From the IMG/VR virus record IMGVR_UViG_3300023184_005116, positions 1 through 64,000 of that record: a stretch of DNA of 64,000 bases; one strand, written 5' to 3'. Under the pieces are notes generated by a model. That model was not told where the DNA came from. It ran no database searches and was given only the letters and a program-made list of their open reading frames with translations. Of the stretch, positions 1 to 7,947 are shown piece by piece; position 1 is the stretch's first letter; the number at the start of each line of letters is the position of its first letter. The translations under genes and the position numbers were made by a program. The stretch is from a virus.

Positions 1-141
1 GTAGACGGAAATAAATTAGAAAGTAACTATTACGTCCTTTGTAATTTTTTAAGACCTATAAAAGAAAATTATTATACATGTAAGCCTGTAATAGATTTTA
101 TATACGGCTACAATACCTCCTCTGATCTGTTCCTATTATAA
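1..141 (+). CDS. 3' end of an unidentified protein (partial)
   Basis: An open frame runs from the first base to a TAA at 139-141, giving the last 46 residues of a protein that begins outside the window. The visible tail is rich in Tyr, Asn and Leu and has two Cys. I do not recognise it. It ends 45 bases before the fucose synthase gene, and its stop codon lies inside the hairpin of a likely terminator, so it probably belongs to the preceding transcript. Confidence 0.6.
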   Translation, partial: VDGNKLESNYYVLCNFLRPIKENYYTCKPVIDFIYGYNTSSDLFLL

Positions 142-157
142 AAAGGAACTATTTTTT
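129..157 (+). terminator. Rho-independent terminator
   Basis: A perfect 6-bp stem (GTTCCT at 129-134 pairing with AGGAAC at 144-149) closes a 9-base loop and is followed closely by six T at 152-157. The stem overlaps the stop codon of the upstream gene. This is the classic layout of an intrinsic terminator, although the stem is short and AT-containing. It would separate the upstream gene from the sugar operon. Confidence 0.6.
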
Positions 158-186
158 AGTGATTCTCTATAAAAAATAAAGATTTT

Positions 187-1110
187 ATGAAAATTTGTAT
201 TTTTGGATCTACTGGATTAGTAGGATCCAATTTGTATAAAAGATATTTAGAAAAATACCCAGATTCTTATATACTTGCTCCAAAAAGATATAATCTTAAT
301 CTTCATAATAGGGAGGAAACTATAGATTATTTAAAAAGAAATAAACCGGAAGTTGTTTTTTTATGTGCAGCTAAGGTTGGAGGAATAAAAGCAAACAACG
401 ATTTTAAGGCTGATTTCATAACTGACAATCTAAAAATTCAATCTAATGTTATAGAAGGATGTTATTTAGCAGGTATAAAAAAATTAGTATTTCTTGGCTC
501 CTCTTGCATATACCCTAAAGATTGCCAACAACCAATAAAGGAAGAGTATTTAATGACTGGGCCTTTGGAGGAAACAAATGATGCCTATGCTATTGCAAAA
601 ATAGCAGGAATTAAAATGTGTCAGTCTTATAGAAAACAGCACGGATGTGATTTTATATCAGTAATGCCTTCTAATCTTTATGGGCCAGGAGATAATTTTG
701 ATTTGACATCAAGTCACGTATTACCAGCTTTAATAAGAAAATTTCACGAAGCTAAAATAGAGAATAAGCCATTTGTTGAGCTATGGGGAACAGGAAATCC
801 AATGCGTGAGTTTTTGTATGTTGACGATTTAGCTGATGCTCTTATTTTTCTTTCCGAAACCTATTCTGATGAGAAAATAATAAACGTAGGATCTGGAACT
901 GATCTATCAATTAAATTACTAGCTCATTACATTCAAAAAGAGGTAGGGTACACAGGGGAAGTGATTTTTAATGATTCATATCCCGAGGGGACTATGAGAA
1001 AAGTAATGGATTCTTCTAGAATATTTGAGATGGGATGGAGCCCAAAATATTCATTAGAAGATGGAATTAAAAAGACATATTCTTACTATAAAGAAATGTA
1101 TGGAAAATAA
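187..1110 (+). CDS. fcl: GDP-L-fucose synthase
   Basis: This 307-residue protein is a full-length short-chain dehydrogenase of the GDP-fucose synthase type, which turns GDP-4-keto-6-deoxymannose into GDP-L-fucose by epimerisation and NADPH reduction. The NADP-binding GxxGxxG is at residues 7-13. The GSSCIYPK block carries Ser105 and Cys107, the YxxxK pair is Tyr134/Lys138, and His177 sits in a SSHVLPAL block; together these match the catalytic set of the E. coli enzyme. It is followed, with an 11-base overlap, by the dehydratase that supplies its substrate, so the pair forms the complete route from GDP-mannose to GDP-fucose. Host enzymes are presumably bypassed or boosted. Confidence 0.93.
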   Translation: MKICIFGSTGLVGSNLYKRYLEKYPDSYILAPKRYNLNLHNREETIDYLKRNKPEVVFLCAAKVGGIKANNDFKADFITDNLKIQSNVIEGCYLAGIKKLVFLGSSCIYPKDCQQPIKEEYLMTGPLEETNDAYAIAKIAGIKMCQSYRKQHGCDFISVMPSNLYGPGDNFDLTSSHVLPALIRKFHEAKIENKPFVELWGTGNPMREFLYVDDLADALIFLSETYSDEKIINVGSGTDLSIKLLAHYIQKEVGYTGEVIFNDSYPEGTMRKVMDSSRIFEMGWSPKYSLEDGIKKTYSYYKEMYGK

Positions 1111-2128
1111 AAAAAAGTGCATTATAACTGGTATTAACGGACAAGACGGAAGTTATCTTGCCGAATTTCTTCTTGAGAAAGGATATGAAGTTCACGGAAC
1201 TATCAGGAGATCTTCTTCTTTCAATACACACAGAATTGATCATCTTAGAGGTAAATCTAATTTTCATTGGCACTATGCAGATGTCACTGATCCAGTTTCT
1301 ATTAGCAATCTTATTTCTAGTATAAAGCCTGATGAATTTTACAATCTTGCTGCTCAAAGCCACGTAAAGATATCATTTGAAATACCTTATTATACTGGGC
1401 AAGTTGATGCTATAGGCACTTTAAATGTATTAGAAGCAATTAGATCGCATTCACCAAACACTAAACTTTATCAAGCATCCACATCTGAGCTATATGGTAA
1501 AGTACAGGAAATACCACAAAACGAAAACACACCATTTTATCCAAGATCCCCTTACGGAGTAGCAAAACTTTATGGCTTTTGGATAATTAAAAACTATAGA
1601 GAGGCATACAATCTATTTGCATGTAACGGAATCCTATTTAATCACACATCTCCAAGAAGAGGTGAGAATTTTGTTGAGAAAAAAATAGTTGATGCTCTTG
1701 TTGATATTATTCACAGCAAAAAAATAAAAACATTTTCTTTGGGTAATCTAAATTCTCAAAGAGATATAGGACATGCTAGGGAATATGTTGTTGGTATGTG
1801 GAAAATGCTACAACGCGAAACGCCAGAGGATTTTGTTCTTGCAACTGGAGTAACATATACTATTAGATCTATTGTTGAAATGACAGCTTCTATTCTTGGA
1901 GTGCATATAATATGGGAAGGTGAGGGATTAAATGAAGTAGGAAAAAATAAAGAAACAGGGGAAGTTCTTGTTACTATAGATCCTAAATATTTTAGACCTT
2001 CTGAAGTTGATCTTCTAATAGGAAATCCAGAAAAAGCGGAAGAGCTATTAGGATGGAAAGCTGAGATGGATCTTAGTTCAATATTAAGAGAAATGGTTGA
2101 ATCTAAAATTAAAGAGAATGTATACTGA
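1100..2128 (+). CDS. gmd: GDP-mannose 4,6-dehydratase
   Basis: This converts GDP-D-mannose to GDP-4-keto-6-deoxy-D-mannose. I place the start at the ATG at 1100, which gives 342 residues and an N-terminus MENKKKC immediately before the nucleotide-binding TGINGQDGSY motif (Gly11, Gly14, Gly17). An in-frame ATG at 1061 would add 13 residues inside the fucose synthase gene and is less likely. Further family signatures are the STSELYGK block and YPRSPYGVAKLYGFW with the catalytic YxxxK. The start overlaps the preceding stop by 11 bases, as does the next gene, suggesting translational coupling along the operon. Confidence 0.93.
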   Translation: MENKKKCIITGINGQDGSYLAEFLLEKGYEVHGTIRRSSSFNTHRIDHLRGKSNFHWHYADVTDPVSISNLISSIKPDEFYNLAAQSHVKISFEIPYYTGQVDAIGTLNVLEAIRSHSPNTKLYQASTSELYGKVQEIPQNENTPFYPRSPYGVAKLYGFWIIKNYREAYNLFACNGILFNHTSPRRGENFVEKKIVDALVDIIHSKKIKTFSLGNLNSQRDIGHAREYVVGMWKMLQRETPEDFVLATGVTYTIRSIVEMTASILGVHIIWEGEGLNEVGKNKETGEVLVTIDPKYFRPSEVDLLIGNPEKAEELLGWKAEMDLSSILREMVESKIKENVY

Positions 2129-2696
2129 TTTATTATTAAAGGAGATGGAATATCTTTCTAAAATTCCAGTTGACAGAATTTCTGGATTTGTACAAACAAT
2201 TGAAGGATATGCTAAAAATCACACTAGAATAATAACATCAGGTATGGGCAAGGCAGGACAAATAGCTCATACATTTTCTACTACACTAAGCTCAACAGGA
2301 ACACCCTCTTATTTTTTGCACCCAGCAGAAGCTCAACATGGAGATTTGGGACTTATTGGGGAGGACGACATTTTAATTATTTTTTCAAATTCTGGTAAGA
2401 CAAGAGAAGTTCTTGAGCTTATCGATCTTTCTAGAAACCTTAACCCTAATCTTAAAATATTAAGTATAGTTGGTGAATCAAACGAAGAGTTAGATATGAA
2501 AACTAATTTTGTTTTAAAGTTTGGCCCTGTGGAAGAAATCTGTCCTCTTGGATTGACCCCAACAACATCTACAACATGTATGTCAGTAATCTGTGATTTA
2601 ATTGTTGTTGGACTAATGAGAATTAAAGGTTTTACAAAAAATGAATATTCAAAAAGACACCATGGAGGATATCTTGGAAAAAAATCAAAAGACTAA
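2118..2696 (+). CDS. kdsD: Single-domain arabinose-5-phosphate isomerase (SIS domain)
   Basis: The 192-residue product (start at 2118, overlapping the gmd stop by 11 bases) is a bare SIS domain of the KdsD/KpsF type. These enzymes interconvert ribulose 5-phosphate and arabinose 5-phosphate, the first step to KDO. Family marks are SGMGKAG, the STGTP block, HPAEAQHGDLG and FSNSGKT. The C-terminal CBS pair of enterobacterial KdsD is absent; single-domain isomerases are known, for example from Bacteroides fragilis. The gene lies directly before kdsA, which uses its product, and this supports the assignment over other SIS isomerases. A slightly longer form from 2097 is possible. Confidence 0.85.
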   Translation: MYTDLLLKEMEYLSKIPVDRISGFVQTIEGYAKNHTRIITSGMGKAGQIAHTFSTTLSSTGTPSYFLHPAEAQHGDLGLIGEDDILIIFSNSGKTREVLELIDLSRNLNPNLKILSIVGESNEELDMKTNFVLKFGPVEEICPLGLTPTTSTTCMSVICDLIVVGLMRIKGFTKNEYSKRHHGGYLGKKSKD

Positions 2697-3465
2697 AATA
2701 TTAATAGCAGGCCCTTGTGTTATACAATCATACGATCTTTGTTTAGAGATCGCTAATGAAGTAAAAAGAGTATCTGAACTGTATGGATTTAAACCAATAT
2801 TTAAAGCAAGCTACGATAAAGCAAACAGAACATCTGGGGATTCTTATAGAGGACTAGGTATTGAAGATGGCTTATTTATATTAGATAAAGTTAGATTTTC
2901 TACCGGTCTTCCATTTATAACTGATGTTCATTCAGTAGAAGAGGTAAGAATGGTATCTAAGTTTGCAGATTATTTACAGGTACCTGCATTCCTTTGTAGG
3001 CAAACAGATTTAATCGAAGAATGTGCTAAGAGCGGATTAACTACCCTTGTTAAAAAGGGGCAATTTCTTTCTCCCGAATCTTGTAAATTTATAGAAGATA
3101 AATTTTATAAAGCTGGCGGATCTTTAATGATGATTTGTGAAAGGGGTAATTCTTTTGGATATAATGATTTGATAGTAGATGTTACGTCTATTCCTAGATT
3201 AAAAAAATCGTGTAGCAAATCTTTAGTTATTATGGATTGTACTCATAGTTTACAAAAACCCAATGGAGTTTATGGAAAGACCGAAGGAAGATCCGATATG
3301 ATAGAGGAGATGGTTAAGTATGCTTCTATAATGAATTCCGATGGGCTTTTTATAGAAACACATCCTGATCCAAAATCCTCTCCCTCTGATTCTGAAAATA
3401 TGCTGGAACTTTCAAATCTAGACAAGGTATTAAATACATCAAGAAAAATATACGAGTGTGAATAA
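2641..3465 (+). CDS. kdsA: 3-deoxy-D-manno-octulosonate-8-phosphate synthase
   Basis: A 274-residue class I DAHP/KDO8P-type aldolase that condenses arabinose 5-phosphate with phosphoenolpyruvate. Signatures in order are IAGPCVIQS (Cys26), FKASYDKANRTS, TDVHS, LQVPAFLCRQTDL, VKKGQFLSP, CERGNSFGYNDLIVD, DCTHSLQ and IETHPDP. The Cys in the AGPC block is the residue found in metal-dependent enzymes; E. coli KdsA has Asn there. The chosen start overlaps kdsD by 56 bases and has an AAAGG about 11 bases upstream. Met8 at 2662 is an alternative. The phosphatase (KdsC) and CMP-KDO synthetase (KdsB) are not seen in this window. Confidence 0.93.
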   Translation: MNIQKDTMEDILEKNQKTKILIAGPCVIQSYDLCLEIANEVKRVSELYGFKPIFKASYDKANRTSGDSYRGLGIEDGLFILDKVRFSTGLPFITDVHSVEEVRMVSKFADYLQVPAFLCRQTDLIEECAKSGLTTLVKKGQFLSPESCKFIEDKFYKAGGSLMMICERGNSFGYNDLIVDVTSIPRLKKSCSKSLVIMDCTHSLQKPNGVYGKTEGRSDMIEEMVKYASIMNSDGLFIETHPDPKSSPSDSENMLELSNLDKVLNTSRKIYECE

Positions 3466-4183
3466 AAAATGCGATGTTGTTATAATCAGTTACGCAAAGG
3501 ACGATTATTGTAAGGGACTTACTAAGAATTCTATAGAAAGTCTTTTTGCATCAGAGGATAACCCTTATGATTTATTCAATGTAATAGTTGTAGAATCTCA
3601 GGACGGTGTCGTTTGGGAGGAATTATTTCCTAATAGTGTCACAACTATAAAAGCACCAATGCCATATGGATATCATAAATTTTTAAATTATGGTAGGAAG
3701 GAAGGTGATAATGAATGGGTTGCTTTATGTAATAACGATTTAACTTTTACTAAAAGTTGGTTTACTAATATCCTTAAAGCAAATTTAGAAAATCCTGATA
3801 TTATTTCACTATCTCCAATATGTCCAATGACTCAAACTATGTATGGTATAAGTCCTCATACCGGAATACACTTAGGTCATGAAATAAGAAAACATGTGTC
3901 AGGATGGTGTATTGTACATAAAAGAGAGATCTATGATTTAATTGGAGATCTTGATGAAAGATTCTACCATTGGTTTTGTGATAATGATTACGCAATGACA
4001 TTATGGGAAAAAGGAATAAAACATGCATTGGTTACTGACTCTATAGTTATTCACCATGACAAGAATATTGGAAAGACAACGGAGAAGGTTGTTGATAATA
4101 ATGACGAGATGTTTAGGCTAACTTCTGGGTCACAACCTATATTTCTAGATAAGTGGAAAAAATATATGGGAGGTGGCTTATGA
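3458..4183 (+). CDS. Glycosyltransferase family 2 (GT-A)
   Basis: A 241-residue putative glycosyltransferase. The first residues form the VVIISYA strand typical of GT2 enzymes, followed by a VIVVES strand, a WVALCNNDL segment that should supply the metal-binding DxD-type site (here NND, near residue 90), and a later DLDERFYHWFCDNDY block like the catalytic-base region of GT2 proteins. The start is GTG at 3458, inside the last codons of kdsA (8-base overlap), so it is translated as part of the sugar operon. Donor and acceptor cannot be told from sequence; fucose, KDO or another sugar onto host envelope or virion are all possible. Confidence 0.75.
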   Translation: MNKKCDVVIISYAKDDYCKGLTKNSIESLFASEDNPYDLFNVIVVESQDGVVWEELFPNSVTTIKAPMPYGYHKFLNYGRKEGDNEWVALCNNDLTFTKSWFTNILKANLENPDIISLSPICPMTQTMYGISPHTGIHLGHEIRKHVSGWCIVHKREIYDLIGDLDERFYHWFCDNDYAMTLWEKGIKHALVTDSIVIHHDKNIGKTTEKVVDNNDEMFRLTSGSQPIFLDKWKKYMGGGL

Positions 4184-4233
4184 AATTATTCTTTTTATTC
4201 CAATATAATAATCTAAGGACCTATGGAAATTAA
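4180..4233 (+). CDS. Possible 17-residue leader peptide
   Basis: The ATG at 4180 overlaps the TGA of the glycosyltransferase gene (ATGA). It is preceded by GGGAGGTGG, one of the best Shine-Dalgarno-like sequences in a window where these are rare. The frame is short (17 codons), hydrophobic at its start (MKLFFLF) and ends at 4233, overlapping the next gene's start by 11 bases. It could be a coupling peptide that carries ribosomes to the next gene. The purine tract also encodes the C-terminal Gly-Gly-Gly of the transferase, so its likeness to a ribosome site may be chance. Confidence 0.3.
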   Translation: MKLFFLFQYNNLRTYGN

Positions 4234-4483
4234 AAAAGGATTTAAGGCGGTTTTTGAAAAAAAGGGTGGAAGATACCATATTGAAATAACACGACATAAA
4301 GACCCTATAATGGATAACATTCTTATAGTTAATAGCGTAGGGAGTACAAAATACGAGAATACATGGATCATTGAAAAAGATCTTGCTGAATGGGCAGGTT
4401 ATTTTGAAAGTGAAGGATATACTGAAATAAAAATAATCGAAGATGTGGAATCTTCTAAGAAAAATAATAAGAAAAAAACCTAA
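4223..4483 (+). CDS. Small hypothetical protein, 86 aa
   Basis: I do not recognise this protein. It has 86 residues with an alternating beta-alpha look and a highly basic C-terminal tail (SSKKNNKKKT). There is no Cys, signal peptide or membrane segment. Its start overlaps the end of the 17-codon frame before it, and it ends one base before the next gene's start, so it is probably part of the same mRNA as the sugar operon or of the small-gene cluster that follows. Confidence 0.6.
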   Translation: MEIKKGFKAVFEKKGGRYHIEITRHKDPIMDNILIVNSVGSTKYENTWIIEKDLAEWAGYFESEGYTEIKIIEDVESSKKNNKKKT

Positions 4484-4484
4484 A

Positions 4485-5087
4485 ATGGAAAATATAGATG
4501 AACTTGACATAGAGGTTCTAGATAAGGAACTGAGACCTTTTGGCTATAAATGGATGAAAGGTGATAACGACGGTAACGTTTGTGAATACGAAAGTGTATT
4601 TAAAGATGCAACCACTGGCGTTCTTTGGGTTAACTTTAAAGACGGAACCAGAATTAATTACGCTTTAATGGAGGAATATATGATCCAAATAGATCTTAAT
4701 GTCCCCCAACAGGTTCCTATTGCTCTTCCCCCATCAAGCAATAAACAACAATTTTCTAAAATTCAAAATGTTAGAAATGTAATGGTTGCAGAAGAAAGCA
4801 ATGCAACAGTAAGATCCACTAATCCTATAACAACCCTATTAGAAAAACAAAAACCTAATTGGGTAGAAGTGGACATTAAACTTAAATTAAATCTCCCAAC
4901 GAAAAACCTTTATAATGTATTAACTTCATCTTTTGAAGAAGCTGATAAAGAGATAATAGAATTTGTTGTAAGCGATCTTGATTTGGAAATAATTAAAGAA
5001 AGTTTAAGGATAAATATAAGGGATATATATAAAGGTAAAAATGGAAATATTCGAAAAGGCGGAAATGACGTCTCTGCAGAAGAGTAA
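4485..5087 (+). CDS. Hypothetical protein, 200 aa
   Basis: Start chosen at 4485, just after the preceding stop. An in-frame ATG at 4443 would add a basic 14-residue extension overlapping that gene. The N-terminal third (to about residue 65) has aromatic strands such as FGYKWMKGD and GVLWVNFKDG that suggest a small beta domain. A polar linker with a Pro stretch follows (around residues 75-90), and the last 60 residues look helical. I recognise no family and no catalytic motif. Its end overlaps the Nudix gene by 47 bases. Confidence 0.65.
   Translation: MENIDELDIEVLDKELRPFGYKWMKGDNDGNVCEYESVFKDATTGVLWVNFKDGTRINYALMEEYMIQIDLNVPQQVPIALPPSSNKQQFSKIQNVRNVMVAEESNATVRSTNPITTLLEKQKPNWVEVDIKLKLNLPTKNLYNVLTSSFEEADKEIIEFVVSDLDLEIIKESLRINIRDIYKGKNGNIRKGGNDVSAEE
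5021..5034 (+). promoter_or_regulatory. GATATATA-type promoter candidate before the Nudix gene
   Basis: GGATATATATAAAG lies within the end of the upstream gene, seven bases before the Nudix start at 5041. It matches the element seen before several other genes in this window. Because it is inside coding sequence and A/T-rich, the single site is weak evidence; its value is in the repeated pattern. Confidence 0.3.
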
Positions 5088-5601
5088 AAATACTGAGGTA
5101 TTAGAATCTGACGGTAAACTTTTTATACGCCAAATAAACCCTGGTGTTATTATTATGCCTTACACTTTAGATGCTGACGGCAACCCTGAAAAAATTGGTA
5201 TTATTAACGAGGTTCTTGATCAAAGACCTGGAGGAATGTCTGCAACTCTAATAACAGGAACTCCTGATGATAAAGATGCTAATATTTTTCAAACAGCAGT
5301 AAGAGAGCTTGAAGAAGAATCTGGTTTTTTTGTAGATGATTTAAAAAGATGGAATTTCCTAGGAACACTTTTTACATCAAAGATGGTTTCTAATTCTAAT
5401 CCTTGCTTTTCTGTTGATATAACTTCTTTGGTTTCCAAAGAAAAAACAACCGACGGATCTCAAGGAGAGAAAGATAGCAAATTTGAACTTATCTCAATTG
5501 AGGAGTCATTAAACTTAGATGATTGCTTAGTTAGTACCCTTTTTATTAAAACATTTAAAGATTTATTTATTAAAAAAGTAGAAAGTGATGAACTTGCCTA
5601 A
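5041..5601 (+). CDS. Nudix hydrolase
   Basis: A 186-residue Nudix-fold protein, expected to hydrolyse a nucleoside diphosphate linked to another moiety (ADP-ribose, NADH, sugar nucleotides or similar). The Nudix helix is present as REL-EEE-SGF near residue 90, matching the REUxEExGU core. The upstream Glu of the full box (eight residues before the Arg) appears to be Ala, so the box is not perfect. The start at 5041 has AAAGG in good position; Met9 at 5065 is also preceded by a purine tract. T4-like phages often carry Nudix enzymes, but the substrate cannot be assigned here. Confidence 0.8.
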   Translation: MEIFEKAEMTSLQKSKNTEVLESDGKLFIRQINPGVIIMPYTLDADGNPEKIGIINEVLDQRPGGMSATLITGTPDDKDANIFQTAVRELEEESGFFVDDLKRWNFLGTLFTSKMVSNSNPCFSVDITSLVSKEKTTDGSQGEKDSKFELISIEESLNLDDCLVSTLFIKTFKDLFIKKVESDELA

Positions 5602-5773
5602 CAGAAAACAAAGAAGAAAGATGGCCAAGGATATGGGCCTTTTTGGTAAGAATAAACAAAAGAACGAAGGCGGTGAAGTTGCTGAAAGATCTAAGGCTAT
5701 GGGTAAGCTTATTCATTTAAGAAACCTAACAGAGCAAAGAAACAATAATAATAACAAAAACCACATCTCATAA
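5588..5773 (+). CDS. Small basic protein, 61 aa
   Basis: The ATG at 5588 (a GTG lies one codon upstream) overlaps the end of the Nudix gene. The product starts with NRKQRRKMAK, is strongly basic at the N-terminus and ends in an Asn-rich run. It may bind nucleic acid, but that is only a reading of its charge. No known family is recognised. Confidence 0.55.
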   Translation: MNLPNRKQRRKMAKDMGLFGKNKQKNEGGEVAERSKAMGKLIHLRNLTEQRNNNNNKNHIS

Positions 5774-5776
5774 TTA

Positions 5777-6100
5777 GTGTATTTTAAATCTTTCATAGTC
5801 AGTAAAATCGACAAGATTAAAAGTGTACAGATGGATCAGTGTGACCTCTGTCATATTGACGTGAACATGTGGTTTAAAACTAATAGTCTTACCCCCTCTG
5901 ATATGAACGAAATAAGACAGTTCATATTCGAAGAATGGTTTTACAAAAAACTAACAGGATCCAAGAATAAAATATCATCAGGATCAAATCTAGTAATAGT
6001 ATACGATAGTCCAAACGATCTATTTGTCGAGCTACTTAAAAATAAAATCTCAGATATTTTTGAATGTGAGATTTGTGAAGTGGTTTTAATCGATGAATAA
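5777..6100 (+). CDS. Hypothetical protein, 107 aa, GTG start
   Basis: Translation probably starts at GTG 5777, three bases after the preceding stop. The first in-frame ATG, at 5831, would lose 18 residues including the strand YFKSFIVSKI. The protein is acidic, with two CxxC pairs, CDLC near residue 22 and CEIC near residue 98. Unpaired CxxC motifs this far apart could in principle form one zinc site, but spacing and context give no proof. It is the last of the small genes before the tail cluster and has no recognised function. Confidence 0.6.
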   Translation: MYFKSFIVSKIDKIKSVQMDQCDLCHIDVNMWFKTNSLTPSDMNEIRQFIFEEWFYKKLTGSKNKISSGSNLVIVYDSPNDLFVELLKNKISDIFECEICEVVLIDE

Positions 6101-6107
6101 ATAGTCG

Positions 6108-6116
6108 GGTATATAG
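6108..6116 (+). promoter_or_regulatory. GATATATA-type promoter candidate before the baseplate cluster
   Basis: GGTATATAG ends four bases before the ATG at 6120, at the head of the long structural gene cluster. It fits the shared element only loosely and, if it is a -10 box, the transcript would be nearly leaderless. An AATAAATA stretch at 6096-6103 is an alternative T4-like late element. Confidence 0.3.
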
Positions 6117-6119
6117 TAT

Positions 6120-7934
6120 ATGTCTACACCAAACATAAATAATACTGGAACTTCTGCAGGAACTGTTGCAGATTCTACAGTTCAAAGGTTTGCTACTGGG
6201 CTTTATAGCTCAGAAAGTGATAAAGTATATTACACCTACGAGCTAAGCGAACTAAAAGCTTTACCAAAAAGCTTATTTTATGATGCTGCTACATCAGATG
6301 GTGTATATAGCGGTCTTTTTGCTTATTACGTACTAGGAACAGGAAGTGGCGGATCGAAGGTTCCATACCACAAATCAGAAAGCGTTGATCACCTACCTTC
6401 TATAACACCAATAGAATCTAGGAACCCAACTGCTAAAATGATAATAGATACAGTTAGTAAAAAAAGCGGTACTGTTCCTGCTTATTTAGATTCCTCAAGT
6501 TCTTTTAGAGGCCAAATATACAACGTTAAAGATTTTATTTTTTGTAAGCACTATGGAGTAATACCAAATAATAGAATGCTTACTTTAAGAAGATTTGCAT
6601 ATCCTACTTTAGATTCCTTAAGAGTACTGCCAGATAAGCCTGGTGATTTTTTTATTGGCGATAACAAAAAAGTTAAATTTGACCAAGTAAATGTTCCTGG
6701 ACTTGGAAGGGTAAAGGATCAACTAGCAAGAGAAAACTCTTCACTTCCGGTTGCTCAAGCAGTTACATATTTTGGAGAAGGAACAGGCAACAGCTTAAGC
6801 TCTATTCTAAATATTTCTACTGGTTTAATGTTTGCATACGAAACACAAGAACCAACAAAAAGCGAGCAAACTGGTGATCCCGGATTAATGAATTCTCCAT
6901 TTGGAGATTTAATTAAATCTTTTATTCAGAGCGGAAGTAATAATATAGATGTAGATGGTCTTGATAAACTAGCAGGGACTTTTGCTAATCCTACAAAAAA
7001 TATAAATGCTCTAAGAAGAAAGCTATTAGATAGTGCTGTACAAGGGGATGGACCTTTGTCTAAAAAAATATTTGTTAATGTTAATACTGTTAATCAGGTA
7101 ATGACAAGAAAACAAGGATTTTCAGGAGGAACCGAAGCATTTACTTTAAACTTTGAATATAATTTAACCTCTGTTGGACAGATTAATACAAAGCTAATGT
7201 TTTTGGATTTAATGACTAATCTTTTGTCAATAGGAAGCGATTATGGACAATTTCTTGCACCCGAATTAAGACTAGAACAAACTAGCGTTGGTCTTGGATT
7301 CCCTGGCGGATCTAAAGGATATGCAAAATCTATAGTAGATCCTATTGGATACATCAAAGATCAAGTATCAGGAATTTTATCTGAACAAAACGTAAATAGT
7401 CAATTAAGTGCTGAAGGATCCATAAAATCCGATATAGAAGCTGCTACTAATGAGATCAAACAATTTATAGCAGATCCTAAAAAGGGGATAAACAAAAACG
7501 GAAAATTCATGTCATCTATAGCAGTTATGCTTAGTGATTTATTTTTAAAGAAGGTTTATTATCAGCCAATAATGTTAAGTGGATATCCTACCGGTGAATG
7601 GCATTTAGTTGTTGGAAATCCTTTAAATCCTATAGCAATGATAGGTAACTTAGTTTGTACTAATGTTAAGATTAATTTTAACGATGATCTAGGCCCAGAT
7701 GATTTCCCTACAGAAATAAAAGCATCTTTTACGCTTTCCCCTGGAAGGCAAAGACACAGAGGGGATTGGGAATCAATGTTTAATAGAGGTAACGGAAGAT
7801 TATATCTTGGTCAATTAGTTGAATCTACTCAAGGATCTAATGACTTTATTAATACGAGTGGTCTTAAAGTAAACAATGTTACATTGGATCAAAATATATT
7901 AGAAGGTGCTCCTAATAACAATACTGGGCAATAA
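6120..7934 (+). CDS. Baseplate/tail structural protein, 604 aa
   Basis: First gene of the structural cluster. The protein is beta-rich with a Ser/Thr/Gly-rich N-terminus. Its C-terminal third has a GEWHLVVGNPLNP segment followed by strands ending in FTLSPGRQRHRGD and an SMFNRGNGRLYLG block. This pattern of a beta-tube-like domain with a terminal FNRGxGR segment is one I associate with baseplate or tail-tube-cap proteins of large myoviruses, but no T4 counterpart can be named with confidence. It lies immediately upstream of gp53-, gp27- and gp5-like genes, which supports a place in the central baseplate. Confidence 0.6.
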   Translation: MSTPNINNTGTSAGTVADSTVQRFATGLYSSESDKVYYTYELSELKALPKSLFYDAATSDGVYSGLFAYYVLGTGSGGSKVPYHKSESVDHLPSITPIESRNPTAKMIIDTVSKKSGTVPAYLDSSSSFRGQIYNVKDFIFCKHYGVIPNNRMLTLRRFAYPTLDSLRVLPDKPGDFFIGDNKKVKFDQVNVPGLGRVKDQLARENSSLPVAQAVTYFGEGTGNSLSSILNISTGLMFAYETQEPTKSEQTGDPGLMNSPFGDLIKSFIQSGSNNIDVDGLDKLAGTFANPTKNINALRRKLLDSAVQGDGPLSKKIFVNVNTVNQVMTRKQGFSGGTEAFTLNFEYNLTSVGQINTKLMFLDLMTNLLSIGSDYGQFLAPELRLEQTSVGLGFPGGSKGYAKSIVDPIGYIKDQVSGILSEQNVNSQLSAEGSIKSDIEAATNEIKQFIADPKKGINKNGKFMSSIAVMLSDLFLKKVYYQPIMLSGYPTGEWHLVVGNPLNPIAMIGNLVCTNVKINFNDDLGPDDFPTEIKASFTLSPGRQRHRGDWESMFNRGNGRLYLGQLVESTQGSNDFINTSGLKVNNVTLDQNILEGAPNNNTGQ

Positions 7935-7947
7935 ATAATAGAAAAGA

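Noticed and set aside
1067-1363. 98-codon minus-strand frame at the fcl/gmd junction
   Set aside because: It covers the conserved nucleotide-binding region of gmd on the other strand and has no independent support.
5777-6100. Zinc-finger protein from its two CxxC pairs
   Set aside because: The pairs are about 75 residues apart and not in a known zinc-ribbon spacing, so no fold was claimed.
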